Source of the DNA: Hypomyces perniciosus
Taxonomy: Eukaryota > Ascomycota > Sordariomycetes > Hypocreales > Hypocreaceae
Reading direction: 5' to 3'
DNA length: 64,000 nucleotides
Assembly (NCBI GenBank): GCA_008477525.1
Contig: SPDT01000008.1
Coordinates: forward strand, 868,001 to 932,000
Both the position numbers and the translations under genes were made by a program. The notes under the pieces are model-generated. The model saw nothing but the letters and a program-made list of their open reading frames with translations. It did not search any database and was not told the origin of the DNA. Each line of letters opens with the position of its first letter. The first letter of the stretch is position 1. Below, in pieces: positions 10,737-20,987 of this stretch.

Positions 10737-11844
10737 TTATAGCTCCCATTCAGGAACTGCAAAGTCACGATGCTGGGGCCAGTTCTCGGGTCTGCGTCAT
10801 GTGTCAGTCAGCAAGAGTTTCACGCCTAAGACATCGTGGCGATAGGGTAACATACCTCGTTAACATCAACGTCGCCATCCGCCTTCTTCTTTCGCCAATC
10901 TCCTCAGCAGCCGTCAACCGCAACCAATCGCCCAACCAACCCCTAAGCTCTCTCTCACTCTTGCCCAGAACGTTAATCCCACGATCCGCACAAGCAATCC
11001 GCAGCTCATCGACCTCCAAACCCATCGGACCGCCATCCTCAACCAGTCGCTTATCATCGCCCTCCAGAAAAGTCATGCGTAACCTGCCCTTCAAATCCCA
11101 TAGCTTTGGCGGGGTAAAGCCCAGGCGGTCCCAGATCGATCCCGAGATATTCAGGCTCTTGAGAACATGCGCCTGAGCGACGCTGCGGGTGATGCTCAGG
11201 CTGAGTGCACCGTGGGGGTGCTGGCTCTCGAGCTCCTCAAACGCCGTTCTGCGCCGCTGCTCGGCTTTCTCCAATGCTGTAAATATTTGCTTCGGGATCC
11301 GGCACGTATACGGCACGACGCCATCGACGAATAGCACAACCAGGGCTGTGAACTCGCCAATGACAGCCAGCATGAGGCCGAAGAATGGCAAGCGTATGAG
11401 ATCGTGTCGAACCCGCCACATCAGAACCCAATCGGCGCGCGAGAACGAGCGAGGCATAACGTGTGGTTTAAATATCGAGGGCCGATCCTCGGCGGGTAAG
11501 CTCTTGAGTCTCTCCTTCAATAGCCTGCGGTTCGTGATGACGGCTTTCAGGCCGTTCTTGTAGAATCGGACGTAGGCCTGTCCCAGCTTGAAGTAGTACA
11601 CCGGCGTCGACTGGTTTGGCTGGCGCTCTGGTGCTTCTAGAGGCGGAGGACGAGTCGAGGCGGGAGGGTTGAGGAGCGGGCTCTTGGCCACCTGTTTGCT
11701 TCTCTTGTCGTCGTGGATAAATCGCGATTGGCGCACGACGCAGCCGGTTCGTAGAGCATGCGCTGACAGTCCGAGGAATTGAGGGCCCAAGAGCAACCTC
11801 CCATTGTTGGGGGCGCAATATCGCCGTGGGATTCGGCAACTCAT
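10737..11844 (-). CDS. LETM1-like mitochondrial inner-membrane protein
   Basis: Two exons: 11844-10856 and 10791-10737, with a 64-nt intron (GTATGT donor, CTGAC branch-like sequence, CAG acceptor), giving 347 residues. Without splicing the frame ends in an unrelated tail; splicing gives an end reading TRPENWPQHRDFAVPEWEL. I chose the ATG at 11844 because the next about 45 residues are basic and Ser/Arg-rich like a mitochondrial presequence; an in-frame ATG at 11955 adds 37 residues. One hydrophobic segment (residues 153-179, LPFFGLMLAVIGEF onward) precedes a soluble Arg/Leu-rich region including a short helical ELRIACADRGINVLG block typical of the LETM1 ribosome-binding domain. LETM1 proteins act in mitochondrial K+/H+ or Ca2+ homeostasis and in ribosome contact; which applies here is not shown. 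Confidence 0.82.
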
Positions 11845-12979
11845 TGCTGCAATTGCAATCGTCAACGTGAGGACGGGGAGAAGAGAAGAGAAGAGAATTG
11901 AAGAAAAATTGGTGTTCTTACGGACTCGCCACCGTCGACGCCAGATGGTCGACAACTGTAGATATTAGACAGATTGGCGCGACCTTCGAAACTGCTAAAC
12001 CTGTGGTGCACCTGGTACTTTTATGCAATGCGAATCATTTGAAACGAACATCTGGCTGGTTTCCTTCCGGGAGTTGTGGAGCGACTGGATCATTTGTCTG
12101 TTTATCGCTTATCCTACCTACATTCTTTTGCCTTGCTTATCTGTTAGGTGCATATCTATGGCCAATGCCAGCCAGTAATGCGCGAGCCTTGACGCAGGGA
12201 CACAGTAAGAGTGAGAACATAGAACTTCCTATTTCGACTAGTATTCAGTGTAATACGGAGTAGAGACTGTGTAACTGTTAGCTGAAACTTGGGAAGTCTT
12301 CTTAAAACTAGACCTCAAGATGTGCTAGTGTCCTCAGAGATATTATAATGTTGAATCTTGCTTCAGTCGATGTCTCGTCCATGTGGCCGTCAAAGCCTAA
12401 TTCGATGCTTATTTTGAAGGCGTGCCCATGCTCACCCAGCTAGCTATGAGAGATAGATCCTCTGCAGTATCAGAGTTTAAGCAACTTTCCAAGCGCTGAC
12501 CTCCGACCTGTAACTCTTTTCCGCAAAGTGCCCTTACACGCTATACTACTCCATTCACTAGCTTCCGGCAGCCTCGATCGTGTATGCCTCTATGTCATTT
12601 TTCTCTAAACGTCATGTATCCCTCTGTCATTAGATGCTCCATACCGAAACCGGAGATGGCAGATAGGGAGAACTGCTAGTACCAAGTTTGTCTCACTCGA
12701 GAAGTGATTTCATGGACCTTTACCCGAAATCCGATAAGCGGCATCTGTTCATGTGTCAATAGCTCCGATGGCGTCAACGCACCAGTTTGCTATGAGGTGG
12801 GTTCCCATCTTGCGTTTTGGTGACTAATCTGACACAGTTGGATTACAATCCCGCTTTGGGTTCAATTGCGAAAATAATCGCTGTCTCATCCGATCAGCCT
12901 TGTCGTAGCGATAGTTTTCGATCGAAACATTTGTGACAGAAGCAATTCCCGGGGACAGCAGAGACAAAATAACATCATC
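11845..12979. other. Divergent intergenic region, LETM1-like / methionine sulfoxide reductase
   Basis: About 1.1 kb holding the two divergent promoters. It includes one copy of the dispersed TACGGAGTA motif at 12254-12262. No gene is supported; the 121-codon plus-strand frame at 11898-12263 has no recognisable features. Confidence 0.6.
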
Positions 12980-13766
12980 ATGGTTTGTTTGTCTCAGTTC
13001 CAGTTGGGGTTGGTCGGCATGCTCATTTGCGTCTCATAGGTCCACGCCGATGCCTCCAACTTCGCCGACGGCGTCACCAAGGACGATGCCTATGAGCAGG
13101 TGTTGTTACAGGCCGAAGGGCTCTTTTACGACCAGCGCAACTGGGTTGGTACATGTCTCGCGTATTCCGAAGTCATCAGGTCTGACATTAATCTCCCATC
13201 TTGATAGGTCTGGTATGTCATCAACTCATCTTGAAGTCTTATGTAGGCCATGACGTTGACAAGAGGGCTCAGTAACCTTGCCAACGCAGCCTCATTACTA
13301 TGGCACGCATACAAATCGCTTCCGGCTCCTAGCAACGAGGTGAACTGGGCAGGTATGCAACATGTCTCGCGCCCGTTTGATCCCGCGGGGCTGCCGTCGG
13401 ATCGTATGCTGAGATCCTCTCTTCCTCCTAGGTTTCTACGTGCTGGATCATTCAGCCAATGACCAACTGATCTTGGGCCCGTTTCAAGGCAAGGTTGCGT
13501 GTCAAACGATTGGGTTCGGGCGAGGCGTTTGCGGGACGGCTGCAGCAACCAAGACGACGCAGCTGGTTCAGGATGTGGAGCAGTTTTCCGGGCACATTGC
13601 ATGTGACGGAGACAGTAAGAGTGAGATTGTGGTGCCGATCGTGAGTGGTGGAAGAGTGGTCGCAATCATCGACGTTGATTGCGCGGCCTTGAACGGCTTC
13701 GATGAGGTTGACAAGAAGAATCTGGAGCAGCTTGCTGAGCTGTTGTCAAGGAGCTGTGATTGGTAA
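12980..13766 (+). CDS. Free methionine-(R)-sulfoxide reductase (GAF domain)
   Basis: Five exons: 12980-12982 (ATG only), 13040-13144, 13208-13212 (a 5-nt micro-exon, GTCTG), 13273-13352 and 13432-13766, giving 175 residues. Introns are 57, 63, 60 and 79 nt. The micro-exon is required to produce NWVCNLANAASLLWHAYKSL, a block strongly conserved in this family. The protein is a single GAF domain. Cys88 (KVACQ), Cys98 (GVCGTAA) and Cys122 (HIACDG) match the three cysteines used by fRMsr enzymes, which reduce free L-methionine-(R)-sulfoxide with thioredoxin. Length matches the roughly 180 residues usual for fungal and bacterial members. It acts in the cytosol in repair of oxidised methionine; expression under oxidative stress is plausible but not shown. 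Confidence 0.93.
13208..13212 (+). other. 5-nt micro-exon of the methionine sulfoxide reductase gene
   Basis: GTCTG is flanked by TTGATAG (acceptor) and GTATGT (donor). Together with the last TGG of exon 2 and the first T of exon 4 it encodes W-V-C-N, with Val37 and the first two bases of Cys38 coming from this exon. Confidence 0.85.
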
Positions 13767-15288
13767 TGGCCTATAATAGCGAATGTCTCACGTATAAGGT
13801 CGGGCCGCTATGGGCTTCTACGTGTATACGGAGTATGGGTACTTCGTAGACAATTTGTTTCCGTAACAACAGCAATAATAATATGCAGAGATTCCTAAGG
13901 AGGTGACCGCCTATTGCGCATTTTCGTTCAACCAACTTGAAAATCCTTGCATCCGGGAAATTTGCGTCCCAGGGGCAGGGTCTCAAAAGGAAGTTTCGCA
14001 GTCGTCAAACGCCTCAACTGCAAGAGGGAGAAGTTTTCCTCTTGCAGCTTATCCCTGATTTATTCATCGGATCGGCTGCATCGTAGCGGAGACGCATTTA
14101 CGAGTATTAGGAAAAGATCCATTTTGGAGGGATTTGGGTGATGGTGGCAGGCAGGGCGACGTAAGCCATGAGGGCTTGGCGCACAACATAAGCAAACGAG
14201 GCTTTGGGTGTATTTCGTCATGAATTTCTTGGTAGGCAGGCATTCGTATAGTATTACTCCGTACTCCGGTTTACTGGTAGTAGTGCGAAGTAGTATCCAT
14301 GTGGTATCGTTGTTAAAGGCTTGGGAACAACACAATGAGGACCCTGAAATTCCCGAGTTCCAATAATGCAGTTGTTTGCGAAACAGCGATTGCCCCACCA
14401 ACGGCTTTGGAGCAAGAATGCGTCAATCAATGCACAATTGTTTGTTTGTCTTATCGTCATCGTTTGCGGAAAGGTGCAGCATCATCGTCTCTATCGTATG
14501 CATCAATTGCTAATACTACTACTCCGTAGTAGTCGTAGTGCTAATCCGTAGTAGCAGAGGGATGTGCGGGGCTGTGGCTCAGCACGCAGCCAGGACGGAG
14601 CACTAACGGTATCCTCTCCATTCAGGGAGTGCCCTTTCAGCGGACTGGAGGGCTTTCAGCGCGTGGTCCTTGCATTAGCAGCCAATCCACGCGATCCGTC
14701 ACGGCTCCAGCCACCCCGTTTTCATCAGCCTGCCCAGCAACCCAGCCACCCGAAGGGCGGGACGCCGGCTGCTGAGCCCCACGCCCACTGCACGCACTCC
14801 GTACCCTCCGTATCCGCTAATCCAGGAGCCTGCATTCGGGAGAAAAACTCCCTAAAGCTCCCTACAGCGGCCCCCTCACCCCCCAACCACACACGCACGA
14901 CACCGCTGCAGCTTCTGAGTGGTTGCGACGAGCACCGAAGACTGACTGCAGCGCGAATCGATTTCGCATCCGTGCTTTCTCTCGATGCAGGACGCCAAAT
15001 AACTTTCCGGAACTTTGAAACTCTTTTCCCTTTTCCTTCAGTGTCAATGTTATTGTCTTGATTGACGACGACATTTTTATCCTTTCGTCGCCCGTATCAT
15101 TTATCTTTATCTTCACCTTCACTTCTCTGTCGAGTGTTGTTGTTCGTTTCCCCCACGACGGTCCAGACTTAAGGTTCACCGACTGCGGCCCATGTAAACA
15201 AAACATCAAACTACGGAACACTGGATCGAACCTTCAACAACCTCGCAGCCACGCGCCCACGCCTCCCCAAGGCTGCTTGTGAGCAATC
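13767..15288. other. Intergenic region before the C2-domain gene
   Basis: About 1.5 kb. The last 300 bp is pyrimidine-rich and probably holds the promoter and 5' leader of the C2-domain gene. The open frame at 14564-15061 has no recognisable similarity and I treat it as chance. The dispersed TACGRAGTA motif occurs four times here. Confidence 0.55.
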
Positions 15289-18085
15289 ATGGCAACCGTA
15301 TCCAAAACGTTTGCCCTCCATGGGGCGCACACCGCGGGCATCTTTGCCGACATGACGGTTGACGGGCCCGTCATCGGAACGCTGGTCGCTATTGTTGACC
15401 GGGCAAAGAATCTGCCAAATCGCAAGACCATTGGCAAACAGGATCCCTATTGTGCTGCAAGACTGGGAAAGGAGGCCAAGAAGACCGCAACCGACATTCG
15501 AGGAGGGCAGACGCCGAAATGGTAAGCCAATCCCGGTCGATCCCGGTACTTGGTGACAGGGAACTGATCAATCTGCTTTTAGGGACCAAGAGCTACGGTT
15601 TACCGTCCACGACTCGGCCGACTACTATCAGCTGAAGATATCCGTCTTTACCGATGACAAGAAGACAGATCTCATTGGCGAAGCTTGGATTGATCTCAAG
15701 AATATCATCATTTTTGGCGGCGGTCAGAGTGACATGTGGCAAACGTTAACGTGCCGCGGCAAGTATGCGGGGGAGATTCGGCTCGAGATCACCTACTACG
15801 ACCAACGACCCAAACCTGAGAAGCCTGTCGTAAAGGCAAGACAATCGGTTGGTGGTGAGCAAGAAGGGGGCTCACCTGTCAAGCGAAAGGATCCATTGAA
15901 AAGACGGCCTCTGCCAACCGATCCCGTCACTGGCGAGACGCCCGCAACAGCTTCATCTGAACACCAAACGCCTCCCCGATCCCATGTCAAACAGCAACAT
16001 TCACACTCGGGATATGCCTCGAATCAAGCGCCTCACCAATCTGCAGACTACGCCACTCCACCACCACCACAGGGAGGTCGTCAACAACATACTGACCCGT
16101 ACTCCCCATCGCATCAATCAGGTGCTCAAGGGTATCCATCCTCCGGTCGCGTAGAGGGACCTCGCCAACCTCGCAAGTCAGCAAGAGATTCCTCCGATAA
16201 TCTCACACGGCCTCACGAGGATAGGAGCTATAGCCAAAAGATCCCCGTCTCGCCATATAAGCAGTCGGATCCCCAGGGCGGGGAATACTCACAGGCTACC
16301 GAACCCTATGAGATGGTTTCGAGGGAGGATCTTAGGCAATATTCCCCTCATGGAAACGCGCGCCAGGCACCTCCACCTCCACCGGCTCACAGGTCAAGGC
16401 ATAGTGGAAGTCGGGAGTCATTGCATGGAAACGGATTTGACACATCGCCGCAAAAAGGAACGCCACCCGCCTCTATGAGATACGATGTATTGAAGAACGA
16501 GGCCCACAGACACTCTACACAAACTTACCCCGGCCGTCCAGCGTTCCACGCCTACAACCCAGCGCAGCAAGCTACGAATTCTGCTTCCACCCAGAATGCA
16601 ATTGCCTACGAGTCTCATTCGTCGAGGCGTCAGTCGTATGAGGCGTACGACCCTCATCATCGTTCCATGCAACCGACCGTGGAGGATGTGCCGGAGTCTC
16701 CAACTGGTTCATTGAAGAACAACTATCGGCGTACCAGCTCGAGGCTGCCTCTACAGGACGAGATGGGGTATGACAATGGTCCAATCCCGACCCAGACAAG
16801 CCTGAGCCGGTCTCCTGGTGCGTCTGCCAGTTATATGGGACATTCCCCTCGGCAAAGCCAGATGTTCTATCAAGATCAAGCGGGCCATCCGACTTCAGTA
16901 TCACCCGTGTCTGCCAGGGACTATACAACCAGCCCTGGAGAGATATCCCACCATTCAAACAGCAGTCAGAGTCAACGACCCCCCCGTCAGCATCGTGAAC
17001 ATGAAACGACGTACATCCAAAGTTCGTCAAGCTACAGTCTTCCCGCCCTACCTCCATCTCTGGCCCCAGGTGTTGATCCCAACCAGACCCAGGAGATTTC
17101 CATCAGGGGTTATGAAGACCGTCGCTATGAGAGCCGGTACAACAGTCAGCCCGTAGCTATACCGACTCGGGATCGTCAGAGAAGTGAGCCACTGCCTCCT
17201 TCGTACGAGCCGGCTCCCGGCACCTCGCCGCAAGCATATCCTCATCAGTCATACGACAGGCGGAGATCGGGTGTGACGTACTCTAATAGCCAGGAGCATA
17301 TGTCAAGGCATCGAAATGCATCCCCTAACCCGCCCCCGAGACAGGAGCATACAATCCGGCGAAAGTCGGTCAGCCCGGCTCCCCCACCGACAGATCATAG
17401 GCGACTGTCGGATATCCCCTTTAGTCCTGATTCGTATGACGCCTATAACCCCTCTTCCCGCGATGGAACACCAGGGCTGGATCAACCTGATCCGAATGCG
17501 AAAATTGTCACACATGATGGCCGAGAAATAGACCCTTCGGACCATCTTCCAATCGAATCGTGGGCTCCAGAGCCTGAGACAAAGCAGGTACAGGCCCCTC
17601 CAGAAACTCGCCCGAGACTGTCCGGAGCTCAACCGATGCCTCCAAGTGGTCGACGAGCTCTTCGGGTTAGAGCCCAAACTTCTGCGGTACCTACTCCTCA
17701 GTCTTATGGCTACCAGGAGGATTCTCGCAATCCTCCTGGCTCAGGTACCACTGCGAGAGGTCGCCTACAAAAGAAGCACCGTGCTTCTATGGGGCCTTCA
17801 CCGTCAGCTTCGAGTCCACTGTTGCCGATTTCTCCAGACAATTTCCAGGATAGACCGAGTCAGTATACTCCGACTCGACCCTCACGTGCAGGCACATGGG
17901 ACTATTCTAATGAGAACTATTCCCCCCACTATCACGGTGGTGCTCACGGCCCGGCCATTCCGGCCAAGGTACCACTTCCTATCATGAGCGGCGCAAATGG
18001 GGGGCCCGAGGAGATGGCTTTGATGGAAGAAATGCAGAAGATTGATATTGGCACGGGAAGGTCTAGACGAAGGGGCGGATATTAG
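15289..18085 (+). CDS. C2-domain protein of the Inn1/Fic1 type
   Basis: Two exons (15289-15521 and 15583-18085; 61-nt intron splitting a Trp codon), 911 residues. Residues about 22-145 form a C2 domain: GTLVAIVDRAKNLPNRK, KQDPYCAARLG, TPKWDQELRFTV, LIGEAWIDL and EIRLEITYYD are the standard C2 strands. The remaining 760 residues are low-complexity, rich in Pro, Ser, Gln, Tyr and His with many PxxP-like sites (for example APPPPPAHRSR), and end in a short conserved-looking MALMEEMQKIDIG. This layout, an N-terminal C2 domain plus a long proline-rich tail, matches ingression proteins Inn1 (budding yeast) and Fic1 (fission yeast), which link membrane to the contractile ring and bind SH3 proteins in cytokinesis and septation. 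Membrane binding is likely Ca2+-independent, but I did not check the calcium loops. Confidence 0.82.
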
Positions 18086-18509
18086 ACACATGTCATGTAC
18101 ACTATGAGGGACTCACTGGATGAATAGGGACGGCGTTTTCTGGTTTCCAACCGCCTGGCTTATGACGCGGAGATTTGATCATGTTAATGGCGTCACGCAT
18201 GATACAATAATTGCATACGAGAGCTGCATTGAGTTATGGAGTATTAGTACATGAAATTGAAATATTGACATGAATTCGCTCCCTGAAATGACATAGATAC
18301 TACCTTATTGAATGATAACTCGAGCAGTTCATACTAGTCCGTAAACAGAATGGTGCCGTCCGCCCCGCGGTGCCAATTCCGCGACCTGCCACCCTCAGAT
18401 CTTATCTCCAGAAAAAAAAAACTATCACCAAAGCTCCAACCATTGGAACACTTCACGCAGGACATTGTACCACAACAACATTCCCGCGATAAAGCATTGA
18501 CAATCGACA
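18086..18509. promoter_or_regulatory. C2 gene 3' end and UTP15 promoter
   Basis: A 424-bp gap between tandem genes. It holds the 3' untranslated region of the C2-domain gene and the UTP15 promoter. A10 at 18412-18421 lies about 90 bp before the UTP15 start. No other feature is visible. Confidence 0.5.
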
Positions 18510-20096
18510 ATGGCAGCACAGGTGGCTCCTCTGCCGCAGGTCAAGCTGCCCTCTGGGCCGACTCCCTTCACGGCCGAGCAGCGCTACTGGCAGTCCTTCA
18601 AGAACCAGCTTCTCATCCCCTCGCCGACAAACTTCCCTGTCACGCACGTGTCCTACAGCAGCGAGAGCTTTGCCGTCACCACGGGCACGCGCGTGCAGAT
18701 CTACTCGAACCGCACGCGCAAGCTCCTCAAGACCATCACGCGCTTTGGCGACATTGCGCGCAGCGGAGAGATCCGCAAGGACGGCCGCGTGCTGGTTGCG
18801 GGCGACGACACGGGCAGGATACAGGTCTTTGATGTCAACTCTAGGGCGATTTTGAGGACGTGGCTGGAGCATAAGCAGCCGGTTTGGACCACCAAGTTTT
18901 CGCCGACGGAGCTTACGACTGTGTTGAGCACGAGCGATGATAGGACTGTGAGGCTGTGGGATCTTCCGAGCAATGAGCCGACGGCGACGTTTGTGGGCCA
19001 TGCGGATTACGTGCGGTCGGGAAGCTTTATGCCGGGCACCATGTCGAATATGGTGATTTCTGGAAGTTACGATTCGACTGTGAAGCTCTGGGATCCGAGG
19101 ACGGGAAGCAACTCGGCTGTCATGACCTTCAAGCATGCTGCCCCAGTGGAGGACGTCCTCCCTCTGCCATCTGGAACGACAGTCCTGGCCGCCGCAGGAA
19201 GCGCCGTCAGCGTGCTCGACCTCGTCGCAGCGCGGCCGCTGCACCTCATCACCAACCACCAAAAGACCGTCACGTCTCTCAGCCTCGCCTCCAACGGCCG
19301 CCGCGTCGTTACTGGCAGTCTTGAAGGCCACGTCAAGGTCTTCGAAACAACAGGATGGAACGTTGTCAACAGCACCAAGTACCCATCCCCCATTCTCTCT
19401 GTCCAAGTCATCCCCTCCAGCGACACCTCCGAGGCCATCGATCGTCACCTCGCTGTCGGCATGCAGTCCGGCGTCCTCAGCATCCGCACCCGCCTCACAG
19501 GACCTGAGGCCCAGCGCGAGCGCGAGCGTGAGAAGGAAATGGCTGCCCTGGTCAGCGGCACCATCGACAGCCTCGACGCAAAGAAGCAGAAGCGCAAGCG
19601 CCGTGTCGCTGCATCCAAACGCCTCGACATGCTCGGTGAAAGCGCAGACGTCGTCATCGCCAATGAGGGCCGCCTAAGCAGGAAGAAGGAACGGCCCTGG
19701 CAAGCCGATCTACGACATGCGCGCTACGCCCGCGCTCTGGACCAGGTTGTGGATAGATCATCCAGCGAATACGGGCCCCTTAATGTCCTCACCCTCCTCC
19801 TTGCCCTACGACATCGCAGCGCCATCAGGGACGCACTTGAGAACCGAGACGAGCAGAGTGTCCAGCCTATATTGAAATGGATATGCGGGCACATCTGCGA
19901 TCCGCGCTACGTGAGCATCTGCGTCGAAGTTGGCGTACACCTCCTAGACTTATACGGCGAATTCGTCGGCGCCTCGGCAGAGCTCCAGCAAGGCTTCAGA
20001 ATCCTACATAGAAGAGTCAAAGTCGAGGTAGAGAGAGCACAGGTAGCGTGCCAGAGCGGTGGCATGCTAGAGAGCTTGACGCTAGGGACGATGTAA
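18510..20096 (+). CDS. utp15: UTP15, U3 snoRNP / small-subunit processome WD40 protein
   Basis: One uninterrupted 528-residue frame. The N-terminus (QRYWQSFKNQLLIPSPTNFP) is characteristic of UTP15. WD40 repeats fill residues about 35-340, with clear SGSYDSTVKLWDPRTG and STSDDRTVRLWDLPSN blades. A basic linker (DAKKQKRKRRVAASKR) precedes the C-terminal UTP15 helical domain (about 395-520: HARYARALDQVVDRS, YGPLNVLTLLLALRHRSAI). UTP15 belongs to the t-UTP/UTP-A subcomplex that binds the 5' ETS of pre-rRNA in the nucleolus and is needed for 18S maturation and for rDNA transcription. Length is usual for the family. A long frame on the opposite strand (18453-19448) is only a shadow of GC-rich third positions. 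Confidence 0.97.
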   Translation: MAAQVAPLPQVKLPSGPTPFTAEQRYWQSFKNQLLIPSPTNFPVTHVSYSSESFAVTTGTRVQIYSNRTRKLLKTITRFGDIARSGEIRKDGRVLVAGDDTGRIQVFDVNSRAILRTWLEHKQPVWTTKFSPTELTTVLSTSDDRTVRLWDLPSNEPTATFVGHADYVRSGSFMPGTMSNMVISGSYDSTVKLWDPRTGSNSAVMTFKHAAPVEDVLPLPSGTTVLAAAGSAVSVLDLVAARPLHLITNHQKTVTSLSLASNGRRVVTGSLEGHVKVFETTGWNVVNSTKYPSPILSVQVIPSSDTSEAIDRHLAVGMQSGVLSIRTRLTGPEAQREREREKEMAALVSGTIDSLDAKKQKRKRRVAASKRLDMLGESADVVIANEGRLSRKKERPWQADLRHARYARALDQVVDRSSSEYGPLNVLTLLLALRHRSAIRDALENRDEQSVQPILKWICGHICDPRYVSICVEVGVHLLDLYGEFVGASAELQQGFRILHRRVKVEVERAQVACQSGGMLESLTLGTM

Positions 20097-20987
20097 AAAA
20101 AAGGGGGGGGGGGGACTTTTCTCTCCATCATCATCGACCTAGCAAAAGGGGGGTGGGAGTTTCTAACTGCATCTGGAGGTTTTCCGGCGTTCTGGCGAAT
20201 GCAATCTATGGTTAGTTTATTTTTGGATTGGAGGCATTTCTACCATTGACATTAACGGGATGTAGAGAAAAGTTTCTGCGTTGGAGGAAGTCTAACTCCA
20301 TATTGGCCCGCGAAACAAATACACCAACACACCATGTTTTGTGAAGTTGGTTACGTCCGTCCCGTCTCCTACTTTACGGCATGTGTTTCAAATATTAATG
20401 AAAGAAATACATCCTATTCCTTGTCCCAGCTGGCATTTCCAACGTGATATTTGAGGGGCCTTGGCAGCCCTTTTCGTCATCCCCCCCACCAGTGTTGGCT
20501 TATGCTGATATGCTGAAGAAATATGGCACGACCAATAAGCGTCATCTCCATCATTTATCATAAATTATTGGGCATCTATCTTAGGGATTAAGGTCGGTAA
20601 TTGGGCCACAGGCTCATCTTATAACACTCTAGGCAGATCTGTGTACAGCCCCCGTCGGCCGCCCACATGAAACCCCTCAGGCAAGGCCTGACGGCTATAC
20701 AAACCAATAGGCAACTGAGGCAACTGATAGAAATACAGTAAAAATTAGGCAGCAGCTGGTTTCCACCAAGTTTCCTGCAGGAGGCCATCAGGTGTCGCTG
20801 GCTGTTCGGGGGTTGCCTCGGTGAAATGGGGAGGGGGTGTTCATTCACTTGTTTTCCGTTTGCATGTCCCTATACTCGAGGGGTTTTTTTTTACATTTGT
20901 TTTCCTCCTTCTTGCCACTTGACAGACCATCCTTCAAGTTTTTGAAGTATCCAAAACTGTTTAGTGATTGCCTCGGATCATATAACC
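20097..20987. other. UTP15 3' region and helicase promoter
   Basis: About 0.9 kb. Right after the UTP15 stop there is an A run followed by G12 (20103-20114). A T-rich and CT-rich tract at 20885-20915 lies about 75-100 bp before the helicase start and fits a fungal core promoter. No gene is supported. Confidence 0.55.

Larger units (their letters stand above)
12254..14528. repeat. Dispersed TACGRAGTA motifs, copies at 12.3-14.5 kb
   Basis: Exact TACGGAGTA or its complement occurs at 12254-12262, 13827-13835, 14255-14263 and 14520-14528, and TACTTCGTA at 13840-13848. All lie outside the coding exons. The copy at 14520 sits inside a small palindrome, CTACTAC-TCC-GTAGTAG (14516-14532). Confidence 0.85.

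Noticed and set aside
14564..15061. 165-codon plus-strand frame before the C2-domain gene
   Set aside because: Pro/Ser-rich without domain or splice support; it overlaps the probable promoter and 5' leader.
16572..17057. 161-codon antisense frame within the C2-domain gene
   Set aside because: Low-complexity shadow of the proline/serine-rich tail.
18453..19448. 331-codon open frame antisense to UTP15
   Set aside because: It is a by-product of the GC-rich third positions of UTP15; no recognisable domain, and the sense protein is certain.
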